From NCBI GenBank assembly GCA_944380305.1, contig CALWHF010000003.1, positions 1-64,000 on the forward strand: 64,000 nucleotides of DNA, given 5' to 3'. Position numbers and translations under genes: made by a program. Origin of the DNA: an uncultured Christensenellaceae bacterium (GTDB taxonomy: Bacteria > Bacillota > Clostridia > Christensenellales > UBA3700). Positions 1 through 9,033 of this stretch are shown here, in pieces (position 1 is the first letter of the stretch; every line of letters begins with the position of its first letter). The notes under the pieces were generated by a model that was given only the letters and a program-made list of their open reading frames with translations, had not been told where the DNA came from and made no database searches.

Positions 1-27
1 ATTCGTTTCCTTCCGTGCGACTGTTAC

Positions 28-57
28 AATATACAACATTCAGAGGATTATTGTCAA
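28..57 (-). promoter_or_regulatory. Sigma-A promoter for a gene off the left edge
   Basis: On the minus strand a perfect TTGACA (52-57) is followed after 18 nt by TATATT (28-33). A purine-rich GGAAGGAAA stretch near the left edge could be the ribosome-binding site of a leftward gene that starts outside the window. Confidence 0.6.
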
Positions 58-97
58 CGATTTTCAGGCAAATTTTTTATTGTTTTTTTATTTTATC

Positions 98-138
98 GCG
101 CGCTTTATAAGATTATTCTCAAACCCTATAAAGCACGC
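98..138. other. Hairpin downstream of ispH-rpsA
   Basis: Two 12-nt arms (98-109 and 127-138) pair with one G.U wobble around a 17-nt loop, just past the stop codon of the ispH-S1 fusion. The sequence after the stem in the leftward transcript is A-rich, not U-rich, so it is not a textbook intrinsic terminator. It could be a weak terminator or a 3' end stabiliser. Confidence 0.4.
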
Positions 139-154
139 GTAAAATTCCGGAAAA

Positions 155-2512
155 TTATTCGTCCTTGCCCTCGTCTTCAGCCTTCTTCTCTTCAGCTTCT
201 TCAGCCTTGACCTTCTTGCTTGCGGACTTCTTTGCGGGCTTTTCTTCTGCCTTTTCCTCTTCGCCTGCGAAGTTCATAAGATTGAAGAGATCGCCGAGCG
301 TTGCGCCTGCGCTCTCGGACTGCCATGAAGTCGTCTCCTCTTCCTCTGCCGCCTTCTTAGCGGGTTTCTTGCGAGGAGCAACGTTTGCGGGCTTCTCGAA
401 CTTCTTAGCGTTGCGGGACGCTCTCTTTTCCTTAGCCTCCTGATATTCCTCGTCAGAGATTTCAATGTCTTCTGCCTTCTTCTCTTCCTCGGGGAGCAGA
501 GCTTTGATGGAAAGAGTGATCTTGTTGTCGTTGAACTTGATGACCTGCGCGGTTACCTCGTCACCCTCTTTGTAGAGATCTGCAGGGTTCTTTACATAGC
601 TGCGTGAAAGTTCGGATACCGGTACGAGACCGTCGACGTCTCTCTCGATGAGGACGAAGATGCCGTACGGGAATACGCTTCTGACCTTGCCCGTAATAAC
701 GGAGCCGACGGGATACTTCTCTGCAGCAAGCTCGTAGGGCTTCTTCTGCAGCTGCTTGTAACCGAGCGAAACTCTGTTGGTCTCTCTGTTAGCCTTGAGA
801 ATGACGAAGTCGTAGGACTTGCCGATCTCGAGAACGTCGCTGGGATGAGCAACGCTGTAATGAGAGAGATCTGCGATGTGAGCGAGACAGTCGAAACCGT
901 AAACGCTTACGAAAGCACCGAAGTCGGTCAGTCTCTTAACTTTGCCGTTGACGATAGAGCCGACGGTGAGTTTGCTCCACAGCTCATTCTCTTTCTGAGC
1001 CTTCTCTTCTTCGAGGATGACTCTCTGAGACGCGACGATGGAACGTCCTCTCTTGATTGTGATCTCTTTGGGCTGCTCCGCAACCTCGACGGGAGCCTCG
1101 GTCACCTCTGCGGTAGCCTCGGTTGCCGCGCCCTCTGCGGGAACTTCCTTTGCCTCTTCGGGCTTGACTGCCTTTTTGGGCTCGATAGCTCTGAGTCTCA
1201 GAGTCTTGCCGACGTACTTCTCGAGGTCGGTGACATAACCGATCCTGATCTGAGACGCGGGAACGAATATCTTATAGCTGCCGAGCTTGCCTTCGAGACC
1301 GCCCTTGACCACTCTGTCGATCGTGACCTTGAACTCGCCGCCCCTGATAGCTTCTTCGGCTTCTTTGTCTTCCTGATTGCGCTTGTCGACCGCTTTCTTG
1401 GAGAACGCAATGCTGTCATTGCCTTTCTTGTTCTGTTTCTCGATAACCATAGCGGCTATCTTGTCGCCCGCTTTGTAGTTCGCAGGCACATATTCTATGC
1501 CGTCAAGCTCGGCGTCGGTCTTATCGATAAAGCCGTCTTTCTTGCCGCCGAAGTTGATGATAATGCCTTCTTCGTTTGCGCTGATTACCGTGCACTCTCT
1601 GAAAATCTTACCTGCTTTAATGTCCGTGTTCTTCTTCTCAGACGCTTCAAACAGTTTACCGAATTCGGTATCCTTGTTGGTGTTTTGAGTGTCGCTCATT
1701 TGTTTTACTACCTCCTCGATCAACTCTTTCGGAGTTGACGCCCCGGCTGTCACGCCGAGGATTTTGAAATTGTGTTTATTTTCTATCACCGACGAGATGT
1801 CGGCAATATTTTCGATAAAGTAGGTATTGTCGCAATACCGCGTCGCAATCTCGAAAAGTTTTGTCGTGTTGGAGCTCGACTTGCTGCCTATAACCAGCAT
1901 CGCATCGCACTTTTTCGCGAGTTCTTCGGTCTCGGATTGCCTATCTGTTGTAGTATAGCAAATCGTCCTGAATTTTTCAACTGTTTTACAGCGGTTTTCG
2001 ATACTTTTTAATAAAATATCGTACTTATTTTCGCTGTATGTAGTCTGCACAACAACGCATAACTTTTCGCCCTCGGGAAGGCTTTTCACGTCGTCTTCGT
2101 CGTCAACGATATACGCTTTATCGCCGCACCAGCCGTTGATCCCCACGACCTCGGGATGATCTTTCGCGCCGATTATCACGATGCCGTACCCGAGCGAGGC
2201 GTATTTTCTGACGAGATTGTGTATCTTCTTCACGAACGGACAGGTCGCATCGATATACGGTATCCCCTTTTCTTTCAGCTCTCTCTCCGTCCTTTCGGGC
2301 ACGCCGTGCGAGCGTATCACGACGGTGCCGCCGTCGTATTCGTCAAGCGAATTTATCGCGTCGATGCCCCGTTCGGAGAGCTTTTTGTTGACGTAATCGT
2401 TGTGTATCAGTTCGCCGAGCGTACACGCCTTGCCTTTGACGCTCATGGCGGTCTCGACCGCATTGCGTACACCGAAACAGAAACCTGCATTCTTAGCGAC
2501 TAAAATTCTCAT
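155..2512 (-). CDS. ispH-rpsA: IspH (HMBPP reductase) fused to ribosomal protein S1 domains
   Basis: This is a 785-residue fusion. Residues 1 to about 275 are 4-hydroxy-3-methylbut-2-enyl diphosphate reductase, the last step of the MEP isoprenoid pathway: the three [4Fe-4S] ligands are Cys12 (GFCFGV), Cys91 (DATCP) and Cys185 (TICYTTTDRQ), and the family motifs SHGV and GVTAGASTP are present. Four S1 RNA-binding segments follow at roughly 300-375, 390-445, 515-590 and 600-675; the last two (GKVKRLTDFGAFV, GKVRSVFPYGIFV) are the best conserved. The C-terminal tail of about 100 residues is a Lys/Glu/Ala-rich disordered extension. This fusion is well known in Clostridia, so it marks the lineage and is not novel. 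The start overlaps the plsC stop in ATGA and is preceded by GAGGGGAG, so the gene is the last of the cmk-plsC-plsC-ispH operon. Confidence 0.96.
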   Translation of the reverse strand: MRILVAKNAGFCFGVRNAVETAMSVKGKACTLGELIHNDYVNKKLSERGIDAINSLDEYDGGTVVIRSHGVPERTERELKEKGIPYIDATCPFVKKIHNLVRKYASLGYGIVIIGAKDHPEVVGINGWCGDKAYIVDDEDDVKSLPEGEKLCVVVQTTYSENKYDILLKSIENRCKTVEKFRTICYTTTDRQSETEELAKKCDAMLVIGSKSSSNTTKLFEIATRYCDNTYFIENIADISSVIENKHNFKILGVTAGASTPKELIEEVVKQMSDTQNTNKDTEFGKLFEASEKKNTDIKAGKIFRECTVISANEEGIIINFGGKKDGFIDKTDAELDGIEYVPANYKAGDKIAAMVIEKQNKKGNDSIAFSKKAVDKRNQEDKEAEEAIRGGEFKVTIDRVVKGGLEGKLGSYKIFVPASQIRIGYVTDLEKYVGKTLRLRAIEPKKAVKPEEAKEVPAEGAATEATAEVTEAPVEVAEQPKEITIKRGRSIVASQRVILEEEKAQKENELWSKLTVGSIVNGKVKRLTDFGAFVSVYGFDCLAHIADLSHYSVAHPSDVLEIGKSYDFVILKANRETNRVSLGYKQLQKKPYELAAEKYPVGSVITGKVRSVFPYGIFVLIERDVDGLVPVSELSRSYVKNPADLYKEGDEVTAQVIKFNDNKITLSIKALLPEEEKKAEDIEISDEEYQEAKEKRASRNAKKFEKPANVAPRKKPAKKAAEEEETTSWQSESAGATLGDLFNLMNFAGEEEKAEEKPAKKSASKKVKAEEAEEKKAEDEGKDE

Positions 2513-3252
2513 AAACTCCCCTCGACAAATCCGTATTTTGCCTTCGCTTTCTCGTATTTTCTGACGCTGCCGTGGTATTTTTCCACGATCTCGTCGATCT
2601 GTCTTCGCATATCCTGCATCTTTTCGCGGACTATTCGCGTGATCTCGCTTTTGACTTCGTGCGCCTTTTTCCCGACGTACTCACTTACGTCGATAGGGTC
2701 TCCGACGATAAGCCTGTTCTTTCTGAAACCGAAAGGTCTGAGCGGTCTGTAATACAGCGTCGGGACTATGACCGCGCCGCTCTTGACGGCGATCGCCGCG
2801 GCACCGTCCTTGAACGGCAACAGCGATTTGAAATCCTTTCGCTTGTTGCATCGCCCTTCTGGAAAAATCAGGAGTTTCCCTCCGTCTTTAAGCTCGCCGA
2901 GCATCGATTTTACCGCTCCGAGGTCCGACTTGCCTCTTTTTACGCCTATCGCTCTGCAAAGAGCCGCCATGCCTTTTTCGACGAATTTGCTTTTGAGAGC
3001 CTCGGCTTTGACCGCGATCCTTCCTTTGAACGCGAAAAGTCTGCTGTATATCGCGTTCGCGTCGATAGCGGAATAGTGATTGCATACGCATATCACGTTT
3101 CCGCGCCCCGGGAATTTTTCTTTGTAATATATTTTCGTCGGCCACCAGACGACGCGCATCAGAAAACGCCCGATCGCGCCGAGCATACGGTAGAACAGAT
3201 TTGGTCTTTCGCCGCTTTTGCCGTCGCGGCAACGGGATTTCGGAACATTCAT
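2509..3252 (-). CDS. plsC: 1-acyl-glycerol-3-phosphate acyltransferase (PlsC family), copy 1
   Basis: A 247-residue membrane-associated acyltransferase that should move an acyl chain to the sn-2 position of lysophosphatidic acid in phospholipid synthesis. The catalytic HX4D motif is His59...Asp64 (NHYSAID) and the glycerol-phosphate-binding FPEG motif is at 130-133. A hydrophobic N-terminal segment (about 22-40) precedes it. It is about 55-60% similar by eye to the adjacent copy 2, so the pair looks like a tandem duplication. Here the FPEG motif reads FPEGRCN in place of the usual FPEGTRS/N, the main visible difference. The ATG has AAGGTG upstream. A hairpin with a U-run (3271-3289) lies in front of it, so it may be partly uncoupled from copy 2. 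Confidence 0.88.
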   Translation of the reverse strand: MNVPKSRCRDGKSGERPNLFYRMLGAIGRFLMRVVWWPTKIYYKEKFPGRGNVICVCNHYSAIDANAIYSRLFAFKGRIAVKAEALKSKFVEKGMAALCRAIGVKRGKSDLGAVKSMLGELKDGGKLLIFPEGRCNKRKDFKSLLPFKDGAAAIAVKSGAVIVPTLYYRPLRPFGFRKNRLIVGDPIDVSEYVGKKAHEVKSEITRIVREKMQDMRRQIDEIVEKYHGSVRKYEKAKAKYGFVEGSL

Positions 3253-3270
3253 ACCACACCTTAATATGTA

Positions 3271-3289
3271 AAAAGCGGTAGACTCTACC
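3271..3289 (-). terminator. Short hairpin with U-run between the plsC copies
   Basis: In the leftward transcript a GGTAG/CTACC stem (3277-3289) is followed by GCTTTTT. The stem is short, so it may only attenuate read-through from plsC copy 2 into copy 1. Confidence 0.4.
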
Positions 3290-3376
3290 CTTATACCCCG
3301 CGGCGGTCGTCAGACCCGTCCGTCTTCTTCCGTGTCCCGTGCTTTCGCGCGTTTTTGCGATATATGTATATCTCTG

Positions 3377-4165
3377 TCAGTTTTCTTTATCTTCTACAAC
3401 TTGATTCTTACTGTCAATAGCTGAATGTTTTGCCTCGGACAAGACTTTTTTCGCCTCTTCGTATTTTGCGAGATTGCCGCCGTAATTCTCCATAATGTCA
3501 TCGATCTTCGCTCTCAGTTCTTTCATTTTCGCAAATACGACCGCACATGCCTCGTCTTTCACGTCATGCAGCTGTTTGCCGTAAAACTCGGAAAGATCGA
3601 TCGGATCGCCGACGATAAGCCTGTTCTTTCTGAACCCGAAAGGTCTCAGCGGCTTGTAATAAAGCGTGGGTATTATCGGAGTTTTCGTCTTGAGCGCAAT
3701 AGTGACGGGTCCCTCTTTGAACGGCATGAGCTCCTTGTAATTCTTCGACTTGTTGCGCGTTCCTTCGGGGAATATCAGCACTTTGCCGCCCGCAGAGATC
3801 TCCTTCATCATTTCTTTGATCGCCTTGATGTCAGACTCCCCTCTGCGTACGCTTATCGCGTTGCACAGCGCAGTCAGAAAATTGCCCACGAAACTGTCGT
3901 CCATAGCCTCAGACTTGACGACTATCCTGCCTTTGAAACCGAAAAGCTGGTGGTATATCGCGCAGGCGTCCTCTATCGCGTAATGATTGCAGATGCAGAT
4001 CGCCTTTCCCTCTTTGGGAAATTTTTCTTTATAGAATATCTTGGTCGGCCACCACACGCATTTCATAAGAAACCTGCCTATCGAACCGAGTATCCTGTAA
4101 AAAAGTCCTATCTTCTTTTCCTTTTTCGTCGCGACGGCGACTTCGTTGTTAGTGTGTGTTGACAT
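3377..4165 (-). CDS. plsC: 1-acyl-glycerol-3-phosphate acyltransferase (PlsC family), copy 2
   Basis: A 262-residue paralogue of the next gene. HX4D is His61...Asp66 (NHYAIED) and the canonical FPEGTRN is at 132-138. The N-terminal segment (about 20-42) is hydrophobic and basic, fitting a monotopic membrane enzyme. The gene overlaps cmk by 17 nt, so the two are translationally coupled, as in many Clostridia where cmk, plsC and ispH-rpsA form one operon. Because this copy keeps the canonical FPEG motif, it is the better candidate for the housekeeping PlsC; copy 1 may have a different acyl-donor or acceptor preference. That is inference. Confidence 0.9.
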   Translation of the reverse strand: MSTHTNNEVAVATKKEKKIGLFYRILGSIGRFLMKCVWWPTKIFYKEKFPKEGKAICICNHYAIEDACAIYHQLFGFKGRIVVKSEAMDDSFVGNFLTALCNAISVRRGESDIKAIKEMMKEISAGGKVLIFPEGTRNKSKNYKELMPFKEGPVTIALKTKTPIIPTLYYKPLRPFGFRKNRLIVGDPIDLSEFYGKQLHDVKDEACAVVFAKMKELRAKIDDIMENYGGNLAKYEEAKKVLSEAKHSAIDSKNQVVEDKEN

Positions 4166-4808
4166 AGCGTAAAATAACCTCTATAACCTCGTCTGTCGTC
4201 ATATTAGTGCTGTCTATCAAAACCGCGTCGTCGGTCTGTACGAGCGGCGCGAAATCTCTGTGAGTATCGTTGTAGTCACGGTCGTTGACGTCGGCGAGTA
4301 TCATTTCGTAACTTATATCCGAGCCTTTTGCTTTCAGCTCTTCGTATCTCCTTCTCGCCCTCTCTTCCGCCGACGCGGTGAGAAAGAATTTGTATTTGCT
4401 GTCGGGCAGAACGAAACTCGTAATGTCTCTGCCGTCGAGCACTATATCACTCTTTTTCGCGATAGCGCGCTGCTGCTCTACGAGAAAGAGTCTGACTTCC
4501 TTTATCTTGGATACGTCGGACGCCAATTTCGAAACGGCGTGCTCTCTTATCGCAGACGAAACGTCCTCGCCGTTGAGAAAGATCTTTTTTTCGTCCCCGT
4601 CGCCTCTGAACTCGATCTCTATTTCGTCAAGCAGAGGTACGACTTTTTTCGCGTCGTTGACGTCTACGCCCTTGCGGTGAACGTAAAGAGCTACCGCGCG
4701 GTACATCGCGCCCGTATCGAGGTATATGATCCCCAGTTTTTTTGCAAGCATTTTGCTGATAGTGCTTTTACCCGCTCCGGAAGGACCGTCGATGGCTATG
4801 TTGAGCAT
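4149..4808 (-). CDS. cmk: Cytidylate kinase
   Basis: A 219-residue (d)CMP kinase that phosphorylates CMP/dCMP with ATP in the cytoplasm. The P-loop GPSGAGKST is at residues 8-16 right after the start, followed by the CMP-binding YLDTGAMYRAV segment and, later, the conserved DGRDI loop. Length is normal for the family. The start has GGAGG 7 nt upstream. It is the promoter-proximal gene of the cmk-plsC-plsC-ispH operon. Confidence 0.96.
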   Translation of the reverse strand: MLNIAIDGPSGAGKSTISKMLAKKLGIIYLDTGAMYRAVALYVHRKGVDVNDAKKVVPLLDEIEIEFRGDGDEKKIFLNGEDVSSAIREHAVSKLASDVSKIKEVRLFLVEQQRAIAKKSDIVLDGRDITSFVLPDSKYKFFLTASAEERARRRYEELKAKGSDISYEMILADVNDRDYNDTHRDFAPLVQTDDAVLIDSTNMTTDEVIEVILRYVNTH

Positions 4809-4853
4809 ATAAGCCTCCGAAAATAATTTATGCGGAAGAACTCCGCTGTTTTA

Positions 4854-4882
4854 AGTTTATCCCATATTCGTGCAAATATCAA
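4854..4882 (-). promoter_or_regulatory. Promoter of the cmk-plsC-plsC-ispH operon
   Basis: Minus-strand TTGATA (4877-4882), 17-nt spacer, TAAACT (4854-4859), about 45 nt before the cmk start. Confidence 0.6.
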
Positions 4883-4982
4883 GTAAATTTTTTATATATA
4901 AAATCACGCGACCGTACCCGAAAGTCCGAATTTCTTATGTCGAGTTATTGTTAGTGCCGCTTATTCACGGGCGTATCTCCGT

Positions 4983-6215
4983 TCAGCTCAAATCTCTGAC
5001 AACGGCTTTTGCGGTACTGAATGCTATCTGCAGATTGAATCCGCCCGTCAGCGCGTCGACGTCGAGCACCTCTCCTATGAAATAAAGTCCTCCGACCAGT
5101 CTGCTCTCCATGGTCTTAGGGTCTATCTCGGATACGTCAACTCCTCCCTGAGTGATTATGCCGAGATCTGCTCTGTCTTTGCCCGTAACTACAAAAGAAA
5201 GGGCTTTTATTGCTTTTGCTATCGACTCTCTTTCTTTCTTCGAAACGTCACAGCATTTTTTGTCGCCGTCGATCCCGCTCTGATTAAGAACGCACGGAGC
5301 GAGCGACTTCGGCATAAGAGTAAAAAGCATTGTCCTGACCGCGGACTTGGGTGCTGAGGAGATCTCTCTGACGAGTCTCGCATCCAGAGTTTCGGCGTTA
5401 AGTGCGGGTTTCAGGTCTATCTCGAGCACAGCTTTGCCTTTTGTCGCGCCTTTTTCGTCGAAATACTTACCTGCAAGCGACGATGCCGTGAGGACCACAG
5501 GACCGCTGACTCCCGTATGAGTGAAAAGCATTTCTCCGAATTGAGAGGCGACCGACTTTCCGTCAACGACAAGGCTGACGCCTACGTTTTTCAGCGAAAG
5601 TCCCGCAAGCCCGTCGACTCCCTTTGCAAGAAGCGGCACGAGTCCAGCCGTTGGAGGTTTGACCGTGTGCCCTGCTTTTTTAGCGATCGCATACCCGTCT
5701 CCCGTACTTCCCGTAGACGAATAGGTCACTCCGCCCGTGGCGACGACCATCACGTCGCACGGATATTCGCCCCTGTCCGTGACGACCGACTCAACTCTTC
5801 CGTTTTCGGTCTTTACCGAGATTGCGCGCTCGTTCAATCGTATATTCGCGCCGCTTCTCGTCGCGTATCTTTCGAGAGCTTTTACTATGTCTCCCGACTT
5901 GTCGGACACGGGAAAAACTCTGTTTCCTCTTTCGACCTTAAGCTTTACGCCGAGCGATTCGAAAAAGCCGACGGTATCGGACGGAGAAAATCCGTACACC
6001 GAAGAATTCATGAATTTGGGATTGCTCACGACGTTTTCGAGAAATACGCGCACGTCGCAAGCGTTGGTAAGGTTGCACCTGCCCTTGCCCGTAATAAACA
6101 GCTTTTTACCTACTCTTTCGTTCTTCTCTATGACTACTACGTCGTGCCCCGCCTCGGCGAGACCGCCCGCGCATAAAAGACCCGACGCGCCCGCGCCTGC
6201 TATCACCGCTCTCAC
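4983..6215 (-). CDS. BaiN/YhiN (HI0933) family FAD-dependent oxidoreductase
   Basis: A 410-residue NAD(P)/FAD-dependent flavoprotein. The N-terminal dinucleotide-binding motif is GAGASG (7-12) followed by the family signature VGKKLFITGKGRCNLTN. A second glycine-rich segment (VVATGGVTYSSTGSTGDGY) and the C-terminal GGLYFIGEVLDVDALTGGFNLQIA are diagnostic for the HI0933 group. Members are often called aminoacetone oxidase or, for BaiN, bile-acid 7-dehydroxylation reductase, but the physiological substrate of most is unknown and nothing here settles it. The start is GTG, chosen because it overlaps the surE stop in GTGA, has AAGGGG upstream and places the FAD motif at the N-terminus. Its position upstream of cmk is conserved in Clostridia. 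Confidence 0.88.
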   Translation of the reverse strand: MRAVIAGAGASGLLCAGGLAEAGHDVVVIEKNERVGKKLFITGKGRCNLTNACDVRVFLENVVSNPKFMNSSVYGFSPSDTVGFFESLGVKLKVERGNRVFPVSDKSGDIVKALERYATRSGANIRLNERAISVKTENGRVESVVTDRGEYPCDVMVVATGGVTYSSTGSTGDGYAIAKKAGHTVKPPTAGLVPLLAKGVDGLAGLSLKNVGVSLVVDGKSVASQFGEMLFTHTGVSGPVVLTASSLAGKYFDEKGATKGKAVLEIDLKPALNAETLDARLVREISSAPKSAVRTMLFTLMPKSLAPCVLNQSGIDGDKKCCDVSKKERESIAKAIKALSFVVTGKDRADLGIITQGGVDVSEIDPKTMESRLVGGLYFIGEVLDVDALTGGFNLQIAFSTAKAVVRDLS

Positions 6216-6955
6216 AGTCTTATCCCCTTTACCGCCTCGAAAAGCGCGGTATCGTCGAAATTCAGCTTTACGGGAGAGATCGTCGCGTAGCCCACTCCGT
6301 TCAGAACGACGTCGGTATACCCCGCGTTTTTGTCGTCGGAGAGCGGATAGCCCGTGATGAAATAACCTCTTCCTTCGACGTACTGGTACTCGTCGTGGTA
6401 CTTTCTGTCTCCCGTCGTAGCAAAACGCACCCCCTTGAGTTTCGGCGGTACGCAGGGAAAATTGATATTGAATATCGTGTTTTTGTCGGTGGGCAGCAGA
6501 CCTATCAGGAATTCCAGATTTTTAGCTACGAAATCCGCGACGTATCCGTAGTCGTTATCGTCGCAGTCGTACGAGACGGCAAGTCCGTAAACCTCGTGCA
6601 TGCACGCCTCGAGCGCGGCATTGACCGTGCCCGAATACGCAATGTCCGTGCCGATATTGCAGGTATTGTTTATCCCGCTTATAACGACGTCGGGCTTGTT
6701 TCCCGCAAGTATCGTATCTATACCGAATTTGGTACAGTCTGCGGGCGTGCCGTTCAAAATATAGCTCTCGTATTCTTCAGAGATAGCCATCTGCATATAG
6801 TTCAGCGCGCTGTGGAACGTAAGACTCCTGCCGCTACCGCTCCTCTCCGTGTCGGGAGCGACAATGGTGACGCTGTGCTCTTTGCAGAGTCTTTCCGCAA
6901 GAGTCAGTATGCCTTTTGCGTATAAACCGTCGTCGTTTACCAGTAAAATTTTCAT
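6212..6955 (-). CDS. surE: 5'/3'-nucleotidase SurE
   Basis: A 247-residue survival protein E, a metal-dependent phosphatase for nucleoside monophosphates. The metal site is seen as NDDG at residues 7-10, and the SGINxxxNxGxDxxYSGTVxAA signature is intact. The frame stays open a further 28 codons upstream, but the family always begins MKILLVNDDG, so the start is placed at 6955. No Shine-Dalgarno is present there; instead a TATATT box ends exactly 6 nt before the ATG (see the promoter entry), suggesting a leaderless message. The gene overlaps the downstream flavoprotein by 4 nt. Confidence 0.93.
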   Translation of the reverse strand: MKILLVNDDGLYAKGILTLAERLCKEHSVTIVAPDTERSGSGRSLTFHSALNYMQMAISEEYESYILNGTPADCTKFGIDTILAGNKPDVVISGINNTCNIGTDIAYSGTVNAALEACMHEVYGLAVSYDCDDNDYGYVADFVAKNLEFLIGLLPTDKNTIFNINFPCVPPKLKGVRFATTGDRKYHDEYQYVEGRGYFITGYPLSDDKNAGYTDVVLNGVGYATISPVKLNFDDTALFEAVKGIRL

Positions 6956-6961
6956 AACTAC

Positions 6962-6990
6962 AATATAACAGAAAGCCGCCGTAAAGTAAA
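6962..6990 (-). promoter_or_regulatory. Promoter giving a predicted leaderless surE mRNA
   Basis: Minus strand: TTTACT (6985-6990), 17-nt spacer, TATATT (6962-6967), then 6 nt and the surE ATG. The spacing puts +1 at the A of the start codon. Confidence 0.5.
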
Positions 6991-7084
6991 GAACATTGCC
7001 GTGCGGTGGCGTTGCTTTTTGCTGCTGGCAAAAAAACACGCCGATGCAACGAGCCTCGACGTGCGAAAAATATCGGTTATTGTT

Positions 7085-8965
7085 TTAACGATCTCGGAAG
7101 ATATTTTCGTTCAGAGCGGTTTCTGTCAGGTATTCGGCAGCCTTTACGGGATCCGCGAGATCTTCGGACGGAATAGCGACGTTTCCGTCTTTTCCGACGA
7201 TGAACCAGCATTGATCGTTTTCGAAAACCACCTCGGTAAGCGAAGAACAATCGGAAAAAGCAAACGCTCCTATCGAATACGCGCTTGCGGGAACGACGAA
7301 TTTTTCAAGCGAGGAACAGTCGTTGAACGCTCTCTCCTCGATGCTCGTAAGTCCCGATCCCGTAGATACGTTTTTCAGCGACTTGCAACCAGAAAAAGCG
7401 TATTTTCCTATCTTTTCGAGACTGTCGGGCATTGTTACGCTCGTCAGCGATTCGCACCCGTAAAACGCATAATCCCCTACGGACTTTACGCCGTCGCGTA
7501 TCGTAAACGCGACGTCAGCTTTCCCCTGCGCATAATACAAAAGTACCAATGCGTCTTTGTCGTAAAGATCGCCGTTTATATCAGAATAATACCCGTTTTG
7601 TTCGGATACCGAAAAGGACGAAAGAGCCTTGCAGCCGACAAAAGCAGCTTTGCCGATGCTCGTCACGCTCGAAGGTATGCCGACATACGTCATCGAGACG
7701 CAATCTATGAACGCATCGTCTCCTATGCTAGTCAGTCCATCGGGCAGATCAGCACGGGCAAGCGAGGAACAACCGGCAAACGCCGATTTTTCAATGCTTG
7801 TCACGCCTTCGCCGATAGTTACGGTCTCCAGTTGATCACACCCGTAGAACGCGCTCTCGCCTATTGTCGTGACGGTAGAGGGAATCTTGAACGACTCGGC
7901 AGAATCGTTCTGCGGATAGACTACGAGAACGCTCCCGTCCTTGCTGTAAATTATATTGTTTTCGCTTTTGAAATAAAGACTGCCGTCCGCAACGCGCAAT
8001 TCTTCGAGTGCGGAACACGAATCGAACGCCGCACCGCCGATACTGCTTACGCTTGCGGGTATGACCACGCTCTTTATCGAAGAGCACGAAGAAAACGCCC
8101 TTGCGCCTATATTCTCGACTCCTTCGGAAATAACGAGTTCTTCGAGCGCGCTGCAACCGCTGAACGCCTGACTGCCTATCGTCTTAACGCTTGCGGGTAT
8201 GGTAACGCCTTTCAAAGAATAACAGCCCGCAAACGCGAATTGCCCGATGTCCTTCAGACCTTTCGAAAATTCTACGCTTTCGAGCGAAATGCAATTGAAA
8301 AACGCCGATTCGCCGACCGAAGTCACGCTCTCGGGTATCGAGACGGAAACGAGATCCCAGCAATTAGCAAAAGCATATTCGCTTACCGATCCGATCCCGT
8401 TGCCGATAACGACCGAGGTCACGCCGTATACGTCGTTGAAAGCATCCTTGGCTATGGACACGACGGGTTTGCCTTCGTAAAAAGACGGTATCGTAACTTG
8501 TCCGACGACGTCTTCAGCCGACGTCAGAACGTAACCGAGTCCGTCAGTATCGAGCGCGTAATTCAATCCTTCCGTGCCCGAAATTATTGCGCCGCAGACG
8601 GTACAGGAGCCATTCCCGCCATCCTCGTCGTGCACGGCTTTATCCGTGATCTCGCCGCAATTCGCGCATTGTTTCCAATGATAAACGGTGTCCGGAACAA
8701 ATTTATAAGAATGTCCCGCAGCAGGAATAACGAATACACTCTGACCGCTAACCTCTTCGGTTGACTCTGCGTCCGAAAAATATTTGCCGCATTTTTCGCA
8801 ATGCCAGTACTCTGCGTTCCCGTCCTCGGTACAGGACGGCGAGACCGCCTTGATATGCGTAAGTCGGTCGTGCGTGCATACCGAAGTGCCGTCGCAACCG
8901 ACAAATACGACCGTCGCGAATAAAACCAGCGATAACGCCAACGCAAGCACCTTGCAATTTTTCAT
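7085..8965 (-). CDS. BspA-type leucine-rich-repeat surface lipoprotein
   Basis: A 626-residue secreted lipoprotein. The signal peptide (1-23) ends in lipobox FVGC with Cys24 as the lipidated residue. Residues about 30-130 carry paired CxxC and HxxxC clusters (HCEKCG, HWKQCANCG, CTVCG) that resemble small zinc-binding modules. From about 165 onward there is a long run of LRR_5 (BspA-like) repeats with period about 23, recognised by the recurring IPxSVTSIGxxAFxxCxSL pattern, broken once near 325-355 and once near 465-490 by short insertions. Such proteins are displayed on gut Firmicutes and Bacteroidetes and bind host or bacterial surfaces; the ligand is unknown. It has its own promoter and a good ribosome-binding site (AAGGAG). 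Confidence 0.88.
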   Translation of the reverse strand: MKNCKVLALALSLVLFATVVFVGCDGTSVCTHDRLTHIKAVSPSCTEDGNAEYWHCEKCGKYFSDAESTEEVSGQSVFVIPAAGHSYKFVPDTVYHWKQCANCGEITDKAVHDEDGGNGSCTVCGAIISGTEGLNYALDTDGLGYVLTSAEDVVGQVTIPSFYEGKPVVSIAKDAFNDVYGVTSVVIGNGIGSVSEYAFANCWDLVSVSIPESVTSVGESAFFNCISLESVEFSKGLKDIGQFAFAGCYSLKGVTIPASVKTIGSQAFSGCSALEELVISEGVENIGARAFSSCSSIKSVVIPASVSSIGGAAFDSCSALEELRVADGSLYFKSENNIIYSKDGSVLVVYPQNDSAESFKIPSTVTTIGESAFYGCDQLETVTIGEGVTSIEKSAFAGCSSLARADLPDGLTSIGDDAFIDCVSMTYVGIPSSVTSIGKAAFVGCKALSSFSVSEQNGYYSDINGDLYDKDALVLLYYAQGKADVAFTIRDGVKSVGDYAFYGCESLTSVTMPDSLEKIGKYAFSGCKSLKNVSTGSGLTSIEERAFNDCSSLEKFVVPASAYSIGAFAFSDCSSLTEVVFENDQCWFIVGKDGNVAIPSEDLADPVKAAEYLTETALNENIFRDR

Positions 8966-9033
8966 GTCATTCTCTCCTTATCGCGGCGACGTCGCATAAG
9001 CGACCTCATTTGTCGCCGATCTCGTTCGGTTCA

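Noticed and set aside
98..138. Hairpin after ispH-rpsA as an intrinsic terminator
   Set aside because: The stem is good but the following leftward RNA is A-rich without a U-tract; listed only as a hairpin.
155..2512. IspH-S1 fusion as a novel fusion
   Set aside because: This fusion is a well-documented Clostridial feature.
7001..8764. Long rightward open frame opposite the LRR lipoprotein gene
   Set aside because: Its translation is an Arg/Tyr-rich antisense shadow of the repeats, with no ribosome-binding site or family resemblance. The same applies to long antisense frames over ftsK, pnp, relA, recJ and the S1 fusion.
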